Positions 22,040-34,975 of a stretch of DNA of 64,000 bases are shown here, one piece after another. The DNA comes from Oxytricha trifallax (Eukaryota; Ciliophora; Spirotrichea; Sporadotrichida; Oxytrichidae). The position numbers and the translations under genes were made by a program. The notes under the pieces are model-generated. The model saw only the letters and a program-made list of their open reading frames with translations, was not told the DNA's origin and searched no databases. How positions within the stretch are numbered: position 1 is the first letter of the stretch; each line of letters opens with the position of its first letter. The stretch covers positions 1 to 64,000 of the forward strand of contig ARYC01000359.1 of NCBI GenBank assembly GCA_000711775.1. Direction: 5' to 3'.

Positions 22040-23677
22040 ATGGAATCATATTCTAAAAAACGACAGTCTAGACTGTCAGAATTCTTTAGGTTAGAAGATA
22101 AAGATTATGATGGTAATAGTTCTAGTGAAGAGCAGAGCTCTTCTAGTGGTTCTGAAGATTCTAAAGATTATGCAGAATACTTAACAACTAATATGCTTTA
22201 CTAGAGGAACATAACTCTTGCAGATGTGAGTATAGAGGAAGTGAGTGAAAAGGATATGATTTAATTATTCAATGAAATTCGAGATGAAATTTCAGAGTTT
22301 GAAATCGATGGATTTATCATAGATCCAAAAGAAAAGTATAGAGAAAGTCATAAAAAAGGAGCTTAAGAATCATTACTTAATGATAATTAAATTTAGACTC
22401 TTGGTTAGCTAGTGCTAAAGCTTTACACTGAGTATAAGAAATCGGATTTAGAACCCTAGAGTATGATGGATAGTACTTAAGATTTTGATTTTAAAGCTCT
22501 AGAAGCTAAAGTTATAGAAAATCATAAAGTCAAAAATTAAATTCCAATTTTTGGTTAGCACACACAATTGGATGCAATAGTTCCTCGTAGACTACAAAAG
22601 TAATTAAGGAAAGAGAAATAATTGTAAGAGAAAGAACTTAAACTTGCAGAGGAATCACTTAGATTAAGAGTTTCAGAAAAGTTAACTTATTTCTAAATAA
22701 TGGATAGACTTGGCATTTCATACTATAAATTAAGAAGGTACTTAAGAAGCCCAGTAAAGAAAGCTTAATTCTGGAATCTAAAATAAATCAATAGAGGCAA
22801 GTATAAGAAATTGCATAGCAGAGCACGCACTCATATCGTTAATATGTTAATGTATAACACTTAACCAGTGCAGGTTTCTGATATACAGCAAAGTTTACAG
22901 AAGAATATATAGTTAAGGTGCAGCAAGTAAATGATTAGAAGATTCTTGAAAAATGAATTAATGATGACTTATAAATAAATCAAGTAGATTTCAACTTTGC
23001 ACAATAGCAACAGTAGTAAGTTATAAAGATAGTACGCAGCCCAATAATTCGTGGAACACTTAAGTAAGGGTAGAAGAATAATCAATATTGATGAATCAAC
23101 TCATAACTAAACAGATTAAAGACACAGAGGTTGGACTGCCCCTTATGTAAAAAATAGAGTTACAAATTCACAGAGACTAAAATAAATGAATTTAATTATT
23201 GGAGTTGCAAGTACAGGAGAGCTGTACTATACAGTAAATCATGGAAGAACTAACTAGCACTCATTTATGTACTTTTTAAGTAAACTAGTTAATGTATTGG
23301 ATTCAGTTGATACTAGTTGGAGAGAAAATACTTTAATTTTACTTGATAATGCACCTTACCACAGATCACAAAGTATTATGAATAAGTACCTTGATTTGGC
23401 TTTGCCAATAATGTTCTTAGGACCTTATCACTATAGAATCGCACCAGTTAAATTAATGTATTCTTGGATTAAAAATAGAGACCTGAATCCCCTCAATACT
23501 AGGGCTTAATCAAAGTAAGAATTATTGTAAATTGACATTTATTATAGAGGTTATTGGGCAGCTTTTATGAAAGAATTAGGAATGAATATAAGTAGAATTA
23601 ATTAAAATTTGGTAAGACGTTGCTTTTATCACGTTCTTACAGCAGCTTTGGATTCTATATCCCTTAAAGACTTATGA
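22040..23677 (+). CDS. DDE transposase-like protein with Glu-to-Lys at the catalytic site
   Basis: A single frame of 545 residues ends in TGA and uses many TAA/TAG Gln codons. Residues 1-220 are acidic and Ser-rich at first (SSSEEQSSSSGSEDSKDY), then Gln/Lys-rich. A helix-turn-helix (YFQIMDRLGISYYKLRRYL) follows near residue 230. The catalytic core has RIINIDESTH (first Asp) and LILLDNAPYHRS (second Asp). At the DD34 position, IAPVKLMYSWIK has Lys where Glu is required. The change is one base (GAA to AAA). The frame is otherwise undamaged over 1.6 kb, so this may be either a recently inactivated transposase or a domesticated DNA-binding derivative. No terminal repeats were recognised immediately around it. 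Confidence 0.8.
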
Positions 23678-25961
23678 ATTTAAATGAGATATATAAGACT
23701 AAAGATAAAATTGAGATAAAATTAAGCTAAATTTACTACCTATATTCCTATTTTTAACTGGGATAAAAAGAAAAGATATAGTTCAAAAATAAAATTATAC
23801 CTAACTATTTAATTTACTTAAAACTTATTTCAAATATCAAATTGATTAATTAACTTAATCAAAATATGTTATTGGTAGTTTATAAGACTAAATTATATAG
23901 ATTCACAGTTCTTTTCATTTCTTTTATAAATATAGACAAATAATAATCAATTTAGCCATTTATTTAATCTAAAATTAAACTAGAAAAATTATAAAGGTAA
24001 TAAAATAAATTGGAACTAAATTTAGAAATACTTTGAATCAAATAGAAATTTTAAAGTAAATTAAAGTATTTAAATATAAAGTTAGATTAAGTGAAAGATT
24101 AAATTAAGAATAAATAAAATAAAAATGCTAAGTATTTTTAAATAAAATATCAAGAAAAACCAAATTACTAAAAATAACAAAAACTAAAATAAATTAAGTA
24201 TATAAACTAACTTAAGAAAACATTTTCATTTCATTTTATTTTTATTATTATAAATTTATTATTTTCTACTCAAACTTATTGTAATTTCTAAAATCCTAAA
24301 CTTTCAATAAATTTAAATATTCAACAATTTCTTTGATTCTATATCAAGAATAAAAAATAATAAAATTATAATAATAAATTAAAATCAAAAATGAAAAATA
24401 AAGAATTCAAAAATTAAATAATTTCAAAAATGAAAAATAACAACTTTTAACTTTTTAGTACTGGAGAGACTCTTTAAACTTCTCAATTGTGTCGCTTAAA
24501 GTCTTTTTTCAGAACTAATTTTACACTAAACAAATCAAAATTGGAAAAGTATAATTATTTTACTCGAGGGAAAGCTCTACTTATGTTAGAGAAAAATTTA
24601 TTGTTTAAATAAAATAAATGGAAAATTAATGAGAAAAATTAAAACTTGGTTTATGTTCAAGGATTATTTCCTTGAAATTTATTAATAAACTTAATTAATG
24701 ACTAACTAGACTCCATCGATTTGAAATCGATTAATTTTAATTAATTTATATTTATTTAATATACATAGGCTTCAAGGGTTCCTGCATAAATCCTTAGTAC
24801 TACGCCTTGTCGTGATGGCTGCAATTTGCTGGGTAATTCATAAGTTAAATAATCCTAGTAATTTTCGGCCGATTTTACTATATAAATAAAGGATTAACTA
24901 TATGTATACTTAGTAATTCAGTTAGAGGACTGGCGTAGTACACTTAAAATAAATTAAACTATTAAATTAATTAATATATAATATACAATTGTCTCAATAT
25001 AAAAATATAGTCTTCATTTTCATCTTCCTATAAAAATCTATAAGTTAATTTTCCTACAGTCTATAAATATATTTTGAGTCTTAGTATTTCTTAATTTAAT
25101 AATATTTTATGCCATTTTTACTATTTTTATAATATATAAGTCTTCCAAATATGTTTTATCTTAACCCCTAAACACCCTGCCTAATTTAAATTTAAATAAG
25201 AAATAAAGAAATAAAATTAAGATAATAGTAAAAACAAGGAAACTTCAATTTTAAATCTTAAGAAATAATAAAATAAAAATAAATTTATTCTTTATATAAT
25301 TCCATAATTGTATTAAAAATATATAAAAATGCGAAAGCCTATTTATAAAATAAATTATTGATTAAATAATCTCCCAAAGTAGAACAGTTTAATTATAAAT
25401 AAATTTGAATTTAAATTTAAATAATATGAGAAAAATAAATTACTAAGGTTTAGTTTTAATAAGATAAGTTTAAGAAAATCTAAAAGTAAAATCCAAGTTA
25501 TGTTAAAAATATAAAACTAAGAAAACTATATTTATATTCATTAAAATTCTAATGAATTGATTTATTTTTAATTTATTATTATAATCTTCTAAATTCATGT
25601 TTAATTTAATCTAAATTTTAATGTTAAACAAATCCAATATTTAAAATGGTTGGTTTTTTAAAAACAAGATAAATTGAGGGCAAAAATAAATAAATTATAA
25701 TATTAAAAATAAATGATAATAGAAAATGAGAGAAACTAAATATGCAAAATAAATGAGGAGTGACTGAGAATAATAAATTCTCCTAAAAATGATTACAAAC
25801 TTGATTGACTTGAAGTCAAAAAATAAACAGCTATGATTAAATACCTGACTAATAATTGTCAGAAGGACTAAATAAATTCAACAAAAATATGATAAAGAGA
25901 GAATAAATGTTTTAAACTAAAAAGTTTTTTTTGGTGATACTTACAATGGGAAAAATAGTGC
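23678..25961. other. AT-rich non-coding stretch
   Basis: No coding segment is supported. At 24800-24945 a locally GC-richer block is bounded by GTACTACGCC and GGCGTAGTAC, 10-base inverted ends about 145 bases apart. This may be a small element. The rest is very AT-rich. Confidence 0.4.
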
Positions 25962-25978
25962 CCCCAAACCCCAAACCG
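25962..25978 (+). repeat. Telomere-like C-rich tract (possible element left end)
   Basis: CCCCCAAACCCCAAACC, followed inward by a segment containing GATTGACTGAGAT. This resembles the TTGATTGA block behind other telomere-like ends in the window. It could be the left end of an element closing at 27218 or 34003. Confidence 0.4.
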
Positions 25979-26138
25979 TTTTTTAATCTCGGAGATTGAC
26001 TGAGATCTTTTTCAACTTTTAGAAACTTATCTCCGTCATGATCTAGAAATTAGAAATTAAATGATTTTTTTATTGAAAATCAAACAAAAACCATAGTTTT
26101 TTAATACAAAGGAAAAGTTATTATGAATGATTATAAAT

Positions 26139-26222
26139 TATTATTATTATTATTATTTTACTGCTATTATTACTGCTACTGCTATTATTACTACTGCTAC
26201 TATTACTATTATTATTATTATT
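26139..26222 (+). repeat. Imperfect TTA/TAC trinucleotide repeat
   Basis: About 28 triplets of ATT, ACT and GCT type. The ORF that covers it is Tyr/Thr/Ile low complexity and is not a gene. Confidence 0.8.
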
Positions 26223-26559
26223 AATTTAATTAATTTCTTTAAATCTATATCTTCTATTTATTTTATCTTTCGTTTATTACCTTTTATAATTAACTTGATT
26301 TTTGAAAAATAACTCAGACTTAGGGCAAAATATAGAATAATTTAAATTTTAATTTAATTAAATTAATTTGATAATTAAATATTTTTAATTTACAAAATGT
26401 GTCTGTAAAAAAAGAGAAAAAAGATCTCTAAAAATGAAAAGTTTGATTAGTCCTAAAATAGAAATAAATATCATTTTGTTAGGGCCCCTGAATCACTTCC
26501 GTGAATTATAAAGAGTGTATTTAGGTTATTTACACTAAAATCATATAAAAATAGCGAGC

Positions 26560-27066
26560 ATTAAATAAAGTATAGGTAAATTAATAGTGCGCATTTAGCG
26601 CAAGTGCATTTAATTTTGAGTGTAACAAACATCTTTGTATTTAAATAGCGCTTAAATAAGTGCGAAAAATATGAAAAAAGTGCATTTACAAAAGGTTGAG
26701 AACATGGATCGATAGATCTCGAGTTGCTCTTCAAAGTGCACACAAAGCGCAGTGAAGTTAGTGGGGTGTGTGTGAGTTGCGTTGCTAACAAGAAAGTGCG
26801 ATAGGCATTTGAGATTTATCACTTTTTGATTTCCATTATTAGTTTAATTATTAAAGTAGTAATTATTAATTAATAAAAACCAAACTTAATTCAAATGTGG
26901 AAGTAAAACCGCATCCCCTCACAAATAGTGTGAACGGTAAAACTTTGCACCTAGTCGGTCAACAGGGTACAAACCCCATATATTATTGATCAGCACCTCA
27001 AACTCTATAAGACTGGTAAGTATGGCCTCAAAATAAAATCATGAATTTTTCCCATCTTCACCGTAC
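26560..27066. other. Non-coding stretch with repeated AAGTGC motifs
   Basis: Slightly GC-richer than its surroundings. AAGTGC-type hexamers recur at least five times between 26597 and 26800. The minus-strand ORF over it lacks protein character. A tRNA was considered near 26910-26990 and rejected. Confidence 0.3.
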
Positions 27067-27193
27067 TTGCATTCTCGAGATCAGCTCCCTCAAATTAAGT
27101 TAAATTCTGTCCTTTTAAATTTCCTTATTTATCGATATACTTAAAACTTTTTATCAACTTACAAATTCTATGTGTACATACGTATTGGGGTTT
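27067..27193 (-). repeat. Right copy of the 127-bp inverted repeat
   Basis: This is the reverse complement of 12731-12857 with one mismatch and no gaps. It is followed outward by CGTATTGGGGTTTTGGGGTTT (27194-27214), so the outer side is telomere-like. The span between the two copies, 12731-27193, is 14.46 kb. Confidence 0.9.
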
Positions 27194-27231
27194 ACGTATT
27201 GGGGTTTTGGGGTTTATATGAAAAGTGAAAA

Positions 27232-27711
27232 GGGGGGGGGGAAGTTTCCTGCACCGGTTTATGATAAAAAAAATTTTAATTATTAAAATTATTTTTATAA
27301 CAACTATAACCTACTTCCGAACTAATTTCATTGTTAAAACTTTACTTAATTTATCAATCAATTATTCAATAATTCTCTTCAGATTCCAACAACTCTGACT
27401 TATTTCATCTGATATTTTTAGGTTTCTATCTCTAAGCCATTACATTGTTTCACTCGGGACTCATAGTAATTCCAAATATTATATCCAATTGTTAATGAAA
27501 TCTCTGATTCAATTTATCGTGTTCTTTACATACCTATATAATGTTAGACTATATTTTCTTGAACTACTTAAATGATGTATAAATATCCTCTTAATATTAA
27601 TGAGTCATAAAAATATTAAAACTTGTTATTTATGTAAAATTTATTAAGTTTTACATATAAATAAAAAAAGTGCAGGAAACTTCCTCGAGTGCAGGAAACT
27701 TCCCCCCCCCC
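27232..27711. mobile_element. MITE-like element with G10/C10 inverted ends
   Basis: The perfect 23-base ends start with ten G at 27232 and continue AAGTTTCCTGCAC. The reverse complement is at 27689-27711. The right end carries an extra direct copy of GTGCAGGAAACTTCC (27670-27684), separated from the terminal copy by TCGA. The interior is AT-rich and non-coding. It lies just outside the right 127-bp repeat. Confidence 0.65.
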
Positions 27712-29359
27712 GTGAATTTTATATAAAAAATTATAAAATCCTAATTGATTATAGTCAAGATGCGAGAATATTATATGAGTAGAGTTATAATTTGGTTATT
27801 AAAATAAATTTTTATAATACACTATCATAATAATTCTCTATAAATTATGTGAATTTTTTTATATCAATTAGATTTAAGCGAAATAATTTATCAAAACATC
27901 ATAACATCCATGAAGTTTATTTGATTTTTAATTAATTATTCGAGATTGCATTAATTATATTATCTCCTTAGTCATTGACATATGTTTAATGCTCACATGA
28001 TTTCCATTAACAATTCAAAATCTTCTTTTCGCATCCATTAGCAGCAAAAGATTTTTACATATTTAAAATTATAAGTGAGATGCTCAATCTACCTTTAAAT
28101 ATAAAACCCCATTTGCAAATTAGATCTTATTAGAAGAAAGATCAATTTATTTAAATGAGATTTATATTAGGATTAAAAAAATTAAAATTTACCAAAATCA
28201 AATTTACGCAGCATCATTGGTTAATTTTTTAAAAGCAATAAGTTTAATTTTAATAATTAGAACAAATATAATCAATTAAAGCCAATGATAAATTAATCTT
28301 AATCTAGTTAATATTACTTGTCAATCTTGGTTCAAATTAATTAATGGAGTTTAAATATCCATTAAACTATTCTTTACAAGCTCATTATTTGATTATAATT
28401 ATTGAACAAAATATTAATTGTAAATTTAAAGAAACATTATTGGTTTGGATTTCTTATACTTAACTAGAATATCCTCCTTTATACTTTTGTTCATAAAATT
28501 AAATAAATATATAACTTTCTTAAGAATGTCTTGCATAAATTAATTTTAAAAGCAACAACTCTAAGACAACAATGCACTTGTACTTGAATAACTCATATTA
28601 TTATTCTGTTCAATTTATGAAGTAAACATTAAAAGTTTGATTAATAATATATGATTTAACATACAAGCGAATTCAAAGCCAAAATTAATCGCCATATTTA
28701 TAAGGTTATTAATTAAAAATATTTCTTCATAAAATATTAGGAACACCGAATGCCATAGGTGAATTATTAAATTTTCTTTATACTTAAGAAATTAATAATC
28801 TTTCTCACTTTATTCTTTTGACTTCTGGTTTTAAACGATACTTATTAAAATTTACATTAAAAAATTAAGTTACTCAATATTATAAATTAAAAACCAATAA
28901 ATATGATAAAAAAATTAAATAATTATAGTAAATAGAATAATTGAGTTAGTCAAAAGATACATTAATCGATATTTATATTTAAAAAAATATTAGCTATATT
29001 ATTTGTTAACTTCATTTACTTAGAATATTTTATTAAAAACCTAATTAAAATAGTCCTTTAGCATGAAAATAAATGAAAAAAAGATAAAAAATTAAAGATA
29101 AATTTTGATATAAAAATAAAAATAACAGAAAACATAGTTTAAAAAATCTGAAAAGCAATCAAAAAGTCTAGTAAGTCATATTTTATAGATTAACAAAGAT
29201 AATTTTTAAAAAAAAATTATTTTAGAAAACTTCCCTAAGAAATTTTACTTATAAAATTTATACTAGAAACTCCCTTCTATATTATATAAATTCATTCCAT
29301 AAATCTCGCTCTATTGAAACTTTTTTTAATTTCAGGGTATATTATGTATAACTATTTTT
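27712..29359. other. AT-rich non-coding stretch
   Basis: I see no coding segment, RNA gene or clear repeat here. Confidence 0.4.
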
Positions 29360-30190
29360 CTTGAGCGAGAGTGCATTAAGCAATAGTATAGAAAGAACTA
29401 AGAATATGTAGAAAAGTTGCAGAACGTCATTAAGTTCAATCTGATCTTTCACAAGTATTCAATACTTGAGAATTATAATATAGTAATTGAAAAATCCACT
29501 GCCTAATACAAATATAAGTAATGCCGTTGCACTACAAGAATAATTTAAAGCTATTTCAAATAGTAAAATATAAATTATTGATAAATTTTATACTATTTTC
29601 TTACTTCAGGCATCAAGACCAAAATTCCTGAAAGAATAATAGAAAAAGGAATTGAAGTCGCAAGAAAATATCATGCAAAGCTTGAACTGGAAGTGCAGGA
29701 AGATATGAAATAATAATGAAGGAATATATATTATTTTAGAAAACTTTTTCAATTTAAATAATGTAATTTAAAATATCTAAGCACTTATCAAATCATAAGT
29801 GACTTTAAATTTAAAGGTAGATTTTTAGGAAAAAATCTTAAATTTAGATGAATTATTATTGAATATATTACTTAATAGTAAAAAAGAAATTGATATAATA
29901 AAAAATTAAAGTCACTCCCAAAAATAGTGAAAAGCTGTTTTCTTTTGAGTGATGAAATATATTTATCATCTCAATTAAAATCACCTTATTAATATAAATG
30001 TACGATTGAATGAGATAACATAAACAAAATTTAGAGAAACTTCTCATAAAAATAATTGTAATAATTTATAATTATGATTAAATTAGTTATTTTAAATGCA
30101 TTTCTTCAATATAAAATTAATGGAGAGAGTGAACAACATGAGTAAGTTGAAGAGATAATATAGGATGGAGAACCAAAGAAAGTGGAAGTA
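29360..30190 (+). pseudogene. Gene fragments, paralogue of 36.0 kb
   Basis: A coding-like exon starts LERECIKQQYRKNQEYVEKL and runs to about 29562. It is followed by an intron-like GTAAAA...TTCAG at 29563-29609. After it, one frame ends quickly (HQDQNS, TGA). Another is coding-like (RIIEKGIEVARKYHAKLELE). A third piece near 30125-30180 reads GESEQHEQVEEII. The paralogue at 35.99 kb shares the start, the intron-like position and the ending. I do not recognise the family. The pieces may be MDSs of a live gene or a decayed copy. Confidence 0.4.
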
Positions 30191-30199
30191 TAATAAATC

Positions 30200-32929
30200 T
30201 ACTCTCAAAATAATATATATATTTCATTGCTTATAATTTTTTTAAAAAATAGTCTACTAAGTTTATTGAATGTTGCTTGCATTATAAAACTCAAAATCCG
30301 AGAAGCTGATTGTTTTTAATTTATTTTATTAATTGCAACAAATTACATATATTTTATATTAATTTATCATAATTACTTGTAAGTAGATTTAACTATGTAA
30401 ATCATAGGTATTATATCATTTTATGATATTAATTATTTAGATCAATTTAAAAGTTGAGATTTAAATTATGATGATAATTAAATTAGCTAAACACTATTAT
30501 TTAGAAAACTACACAAAAACAACCTACAGCTAGATTTTACTTTAAGAAAAAAATGTCAATTTAAATTCAAGCATTAGAATTAAAGGAAAAGTTGATAATT
30601 TAATACACTTTCTTAAACTATTTAAATAAGCAGTATAAACTATGGTTATATAATGCAGAAAAAAATTTATAAATTCAAATAATTTTTTTAATTATTAATA
30701 TTTAAGTTTTAATACCTTACATAAACTTAAATAAAATTATAATAAAATTTAAATTAATAGAAACATTAAAACAATAAAACTTAATAATAATTCTAAAAGA
30801 AATATGGTGTTTGATTTATCTTGAGTCCCTTATAAAGATTTAATTTAATATTTTTTTTACTGCTGAAGGTAATATAGATTAATTTTGGCTTAATATAACA
30901 AAATTTAAATATAGAGACTCATTCTAGAATAACATGACTATGGACAGAAACTGAGAAAATTAAAGAAATTTATATAGTTTGATATAATTTTAAATTGAAA
31001 TTTTAATTATTAACAAACCTAAATATATTGATGCTTATTGTCTATGGGATAAACACTTCAAAATTTATTAATATATCTTTAAAAATGAATTAGCATACAA
31101 ATATTATTTATTTTATGAGTTTTTAAAAATATAATACTTAGAATATTCTAAGAAAATTATATTAAAAAATCTTAGTGATAAGTCTTAATTTACAAGTCTT
31201 GAAGTTTTTATATATTTATTGATTGAATCAATCATATTTATACGTTTAATTTTTTATTATAATTACTTATATATTAATATCATTCGTTTAGATAGCTTGG
31301 TAATATTTTAGTTTATTCTTTTTGAATATAAATAACAGAAATATAAACTACAATTGATTAATTTTCAAAATTAAAATAAATTTATTTAAGTTAATTATTA
31401 TTAATATTAAAGTTAAGACTTAAACAAAACTCATATTGCAAGCATGAAGCAACTTTAATGATTATTGTATATATTTATTTAAATTGGAATAAATCAAATT
31501 AGTGGGAGATAAAGTTTTCGAAATTGGAGTCATTAAAATTGAATTCAAATAAGATTTTACTGGTATAAAGATTTAACTCGATATAACTTATTTAAAATAA
31601 AATGATTAATGAATTTAAACTTTCGATTTATGTAGTCTCTATAAATTAGAAAATGTAGTTCGCCAATCATAATTATTAAGGAATGATATTTTTTATAATC
31701 CTAAAAGATAAGAGCTTAGCCTATAGAGAAATAAATTCTTGAATTTAAATATTAAATACACTTAAGAGTGTCTTTCTTTAAAAAGAAATGCCTTAAAAAT
31801 TAAAAAATATTTCTGAAGTTAAACATATCTAAATTCTTGAATGCCCGATTAGTGATGGGTGATAAAGTTTACATCATTTTATAATTTTTTATAAAATGTA
31901 TCCAAGATGGACCAAACAGCCAATTTTAACTGTCCTCTAATATAGTATCTAATTTATTTAATTTTTATTCAATTCTAAAGTTCGAAAATACTCCTTCTAT
32001 AATACATTCAAAAATATTATAAAGTCTTTAGATCTGTTGTCATTATAATTATTTAGATTGAAAAAATTTAGATCATCAGATGCAAGAATACTTAAGAAAT
32101 TATATTACAATAGTAATGCCAATAAATTAATTATTATTAAAAGTTTTGATTTCTTCATAGTCGTTTCCATGATTTATTTTGTCATAATTATAATGATAAA
32201 TTTTGAATCTATATAATAAAAACCTTAATTATTTGATGTAGTATTTTTAAATAAGTATAAAGTTGGAATCATTTATGAATAATAATAATTAAAAATTTAA
32301 ATAATCGATTTTGTTTCTTCTTATAAAAGAGAATATTTAGAAAATTAATTAAAAACGATTTCCTTTTTATGAAGCATTTTATTTTTATAAAAATACATCT
32401 TATAATTTTATTCAGATTTTAAATTGTAATTTGCATTGTATGTTATTATCTTCAATTTGAGAAATTTTTAATGTTATGATTTAATAATCTAAGCTTATAA
32501 ATCCTTAATTTTCAAAAACAAATTCTCAAGAGGTAATTTGGTATTTTAAATCTAATGTCAAAGTAAAAGTCTTGTATTAATATGTATTAATTAAATCTTT
32601 TATTACTAAAACATATTTTAGTAAATCAATAAAAGTATTTTCGCAATGGCAATATGAAAAATAAAAATTTTATGCGTAGTTTTAGTAATATTATAATTAG
32701 GTTTTAATGAAATAAGAAATCAATAAATAATTAAAATTAATAAAACTTACTCAATTATAATTTTAAGTTCCTGTTATGTTGTCAATAATTTTCATATTTT
32801 AATCTAAAAAATATATTATAAATTCATATATTTAATTATTTCTAAAAGATAAATTTCTTTTTGCTTATTGATTATGGTGATATAAATGCTCGTAATTAAT
32901 GTGCTTTGTTATTTTTAACTTTTTCCCTT
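30200..32929. other. AT-rich non-coding stretch
   Basis: Very AT-rich, with no coding segment longer than chance and no convincing repeat. It is most likely intergenic or eliminated DNA. Confidence 0.4.
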
Positions 32930-33415
32930 TTTATATGAAAATTTTCATCCATTTGGTTGATTCATCTTTCTTAAAAACGTTTCTATCTCATGAAAAAATA
33001 TAAAAATAAACTTTTTCAAAATTAAAGTGCTATTTCGTTTGATTTATAATTTTTGACTTTTCCCTTCTTTATTTAATTATCAGACAGAAACACATCCATA
33101 AGAACATATATTAAAATTGTAAAACCCTTAAAAGACAAAAAACTCTTTATAATTATTTCTAAAGTTATTATCTTATGTTTTCATGCAATTTATAATTTTT
33201 TATATAAAAGCAATTTCAATTTAATATATTTTCTAATAATTGTGTGTCTCTTTGATGTTAAAGGAAGCAATGAAAATAGTCAAAAATTATAAATCAAACA
33301 AAATAGCACTTTAAAAGAATAGAACATTTTTAAAAAGTTTATTTTTATATTTTTTATGAGATTGAGACGTCTTGAAGTATGTTAAATCAACGATGAAAAT
33401 TTTCATTTTAAAAGA
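32930..33415. repeat. Imperfect foldback element
   Basis: The left arm (about 32930-33060) and right arm (about 33272-33410) are inverted copies. They share GAAAATTTTCATC, CTCATGAAAAAATATAAAAA (with small differences) and AAGTGCTATTTCGTTTGATT (one mismatch). The arms are about 130 bases and the loop about 210. Arm divergence suggests an old insertion. Confidence 0.65.
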
Positions 33416-33995
33416 GATATTTTGAGGTTGTGCGATTGCTAGGGAAGTAAGTACTTTGGTTGAAAAAAATTATTATATTTACCTTATCTATTGTCCCAAA
33501 ATTTTTCAAAATGTTTGATTTTGTTTGAAACTTTCTTACACTAATATCTATAAAATTTATATATTTAACACAATAAAGTAGTAAGTTAAATTGAAAGATT
33601 GATTCCTTTTTAAAATCTAAGAATATTTTGTAAAAATAAAAAATCATTTATTCAGCAGTAAAGAATATTTTGAATTATAATACTTAGAGGGACTCTTATT
33701 AATAGTATAAATTTTTATACTCAAAGATTCTTTTTTATAAATTAACATATTTCAATTTTATTCTTGGCTTCTTTGAAAATACATATATACTAATTAATAA
33801 ATAGTAGGCCCTTATAAAAATCATACAAATATAACTGTATTTTAAACCTAACTTAACCTTTAATTATGTCTTAAAAAATTATGCTGTATATGATTAATAA
33901 ATAAATTAAAGCTTTTAATAGAACTTTAATACTTCTTAAAGTTAATAATAGTCCAAAAATAATTGATAGTAGATAAATTTAAATAAGTGATTCAA

Positions 33996-34003
33996 GGGTT
34001 TTG
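33996..34003 (+). repeat. Telomere-like tract followed by AATG
   Basis: GGGTTTTG then AATGAAATGC, the same right-end form as at 5844, 9150 and 12530. To its right the minus strand shows paired Cys motifs (CPKC and CLKC) broken by TGA codons, possibly a decayed zinc-ribbon coding piece. Confidence 0.45.
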
Positions 34004-34330
34004 AATGAAATGCTCTTTGTTGCACTTAAGACACAAGCAATCTCCTTGGTCATATATAAATATATTAGTTGTCTACATTAATCAATTACCAAGTCAAAAT
34101 CTTATTTTCTCAACTTTTCAATTAAAACATTTTGGACAGAATAGTCTGAGGGGGATACTCAATTTGCCTTTAACAGTTTGTGCTCTTTCTGTCATTTTTT
34201 ACAAGATTTAAATATAATTATTGGCAACAATTTAATAGTAGTTATAGTATTAAATAAGGAAACAAAGTCTTGATGGAGAACATTTGGAATAAGACTTGTG
34301 ATTTTTTTAGTAACCCGATACAATACTTCA

Positions 34331-34732
34331 CTAATATTAATATATTATATTCAAAATGGAGAAATTGTAGAAATTAAATTTAAATTGCATTAATAAAACA
34401 GCCAATAATTTACAGTAGATTTAAAATGAATTTGATATAGTAAGTAGCCTTTACCATGCACCAACTTCAATTAAAAGTTGGAAAAATCGAATACTGCTTT
34501 GGAAGTTCTATTATTTTTATTTAAAATGTAATCCAAAATAATACTAATAAAAATAATAGATTTTCCAAAGCAGTATTCGATTTTTCCAACTTTTAATTGA
34601 AGTTGGTGCATGGTAAAGGCTACTTACTATATCAAATTCATTTTAAATCTACTGTAAATTATTGGCTGTTTTATTAATGCAATTTAAATTTAATTTCTAC
34701 AATTTCTATATTTTGAATATAATATACTAATA
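34331..34732. mobile_element. Long foldback (MITE-like) element
   Basis: The arms of about 180 bases are nearly perfect inverted copies. For example, GCCTTTACCATGCACCAACT in the left arm has its exact complement in the right arm near 34605. The unpaired loop is only about 30-40 bases. No coding capacity. High arm identity suggests a recent insertion or constraint on the hairpin. Confidence 0.85.
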
Positions 34733-34811
34733 ATGAGGGAGGTGGGTAACTTCTAATGCAAGAGTAGCTTTCTTAATTAATCTACATACATTATTTTGAA
34801 AAAGCAACAAA

Positions 34812-34975
34812 ATTAGGTTAAAACTTTAGTTCTTGAACAAATAATAACATTAGGAGAAGCAGAAGGACTACAACTTCCATATGGTTGGATTGAAAATATA
34901 GCACTAAACATACAAGCACATTTAAAACCTGAAAATTTTATCAGGAAATTAAATTAAGTTGAATGGATAGATAAT
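34812..34975 (+). other. Isolated coding-like segment (possible MDS)
   Basis: About 54 codons are open with TAA as Gln and have protein-like character (LEQIITLGEAEGLQLPYGWI, then NIALNIQAHLKPENFIRKLN). It begins about 80 bases after the foldback element. No partner pieces were found. It may be an MDS of a gene whose other parts are scrambled or outside the window. Confidence 0.4.

Noticed and set aside
26127-26312. 61-residue ORF
   Set aside because: Translation of a trinucleotide repeat.
26905-26995. Possible tRNA gene
   Set aside because: No paired acceptor, D and T arms could be drawn and there is no GTTCGA-type T loop.
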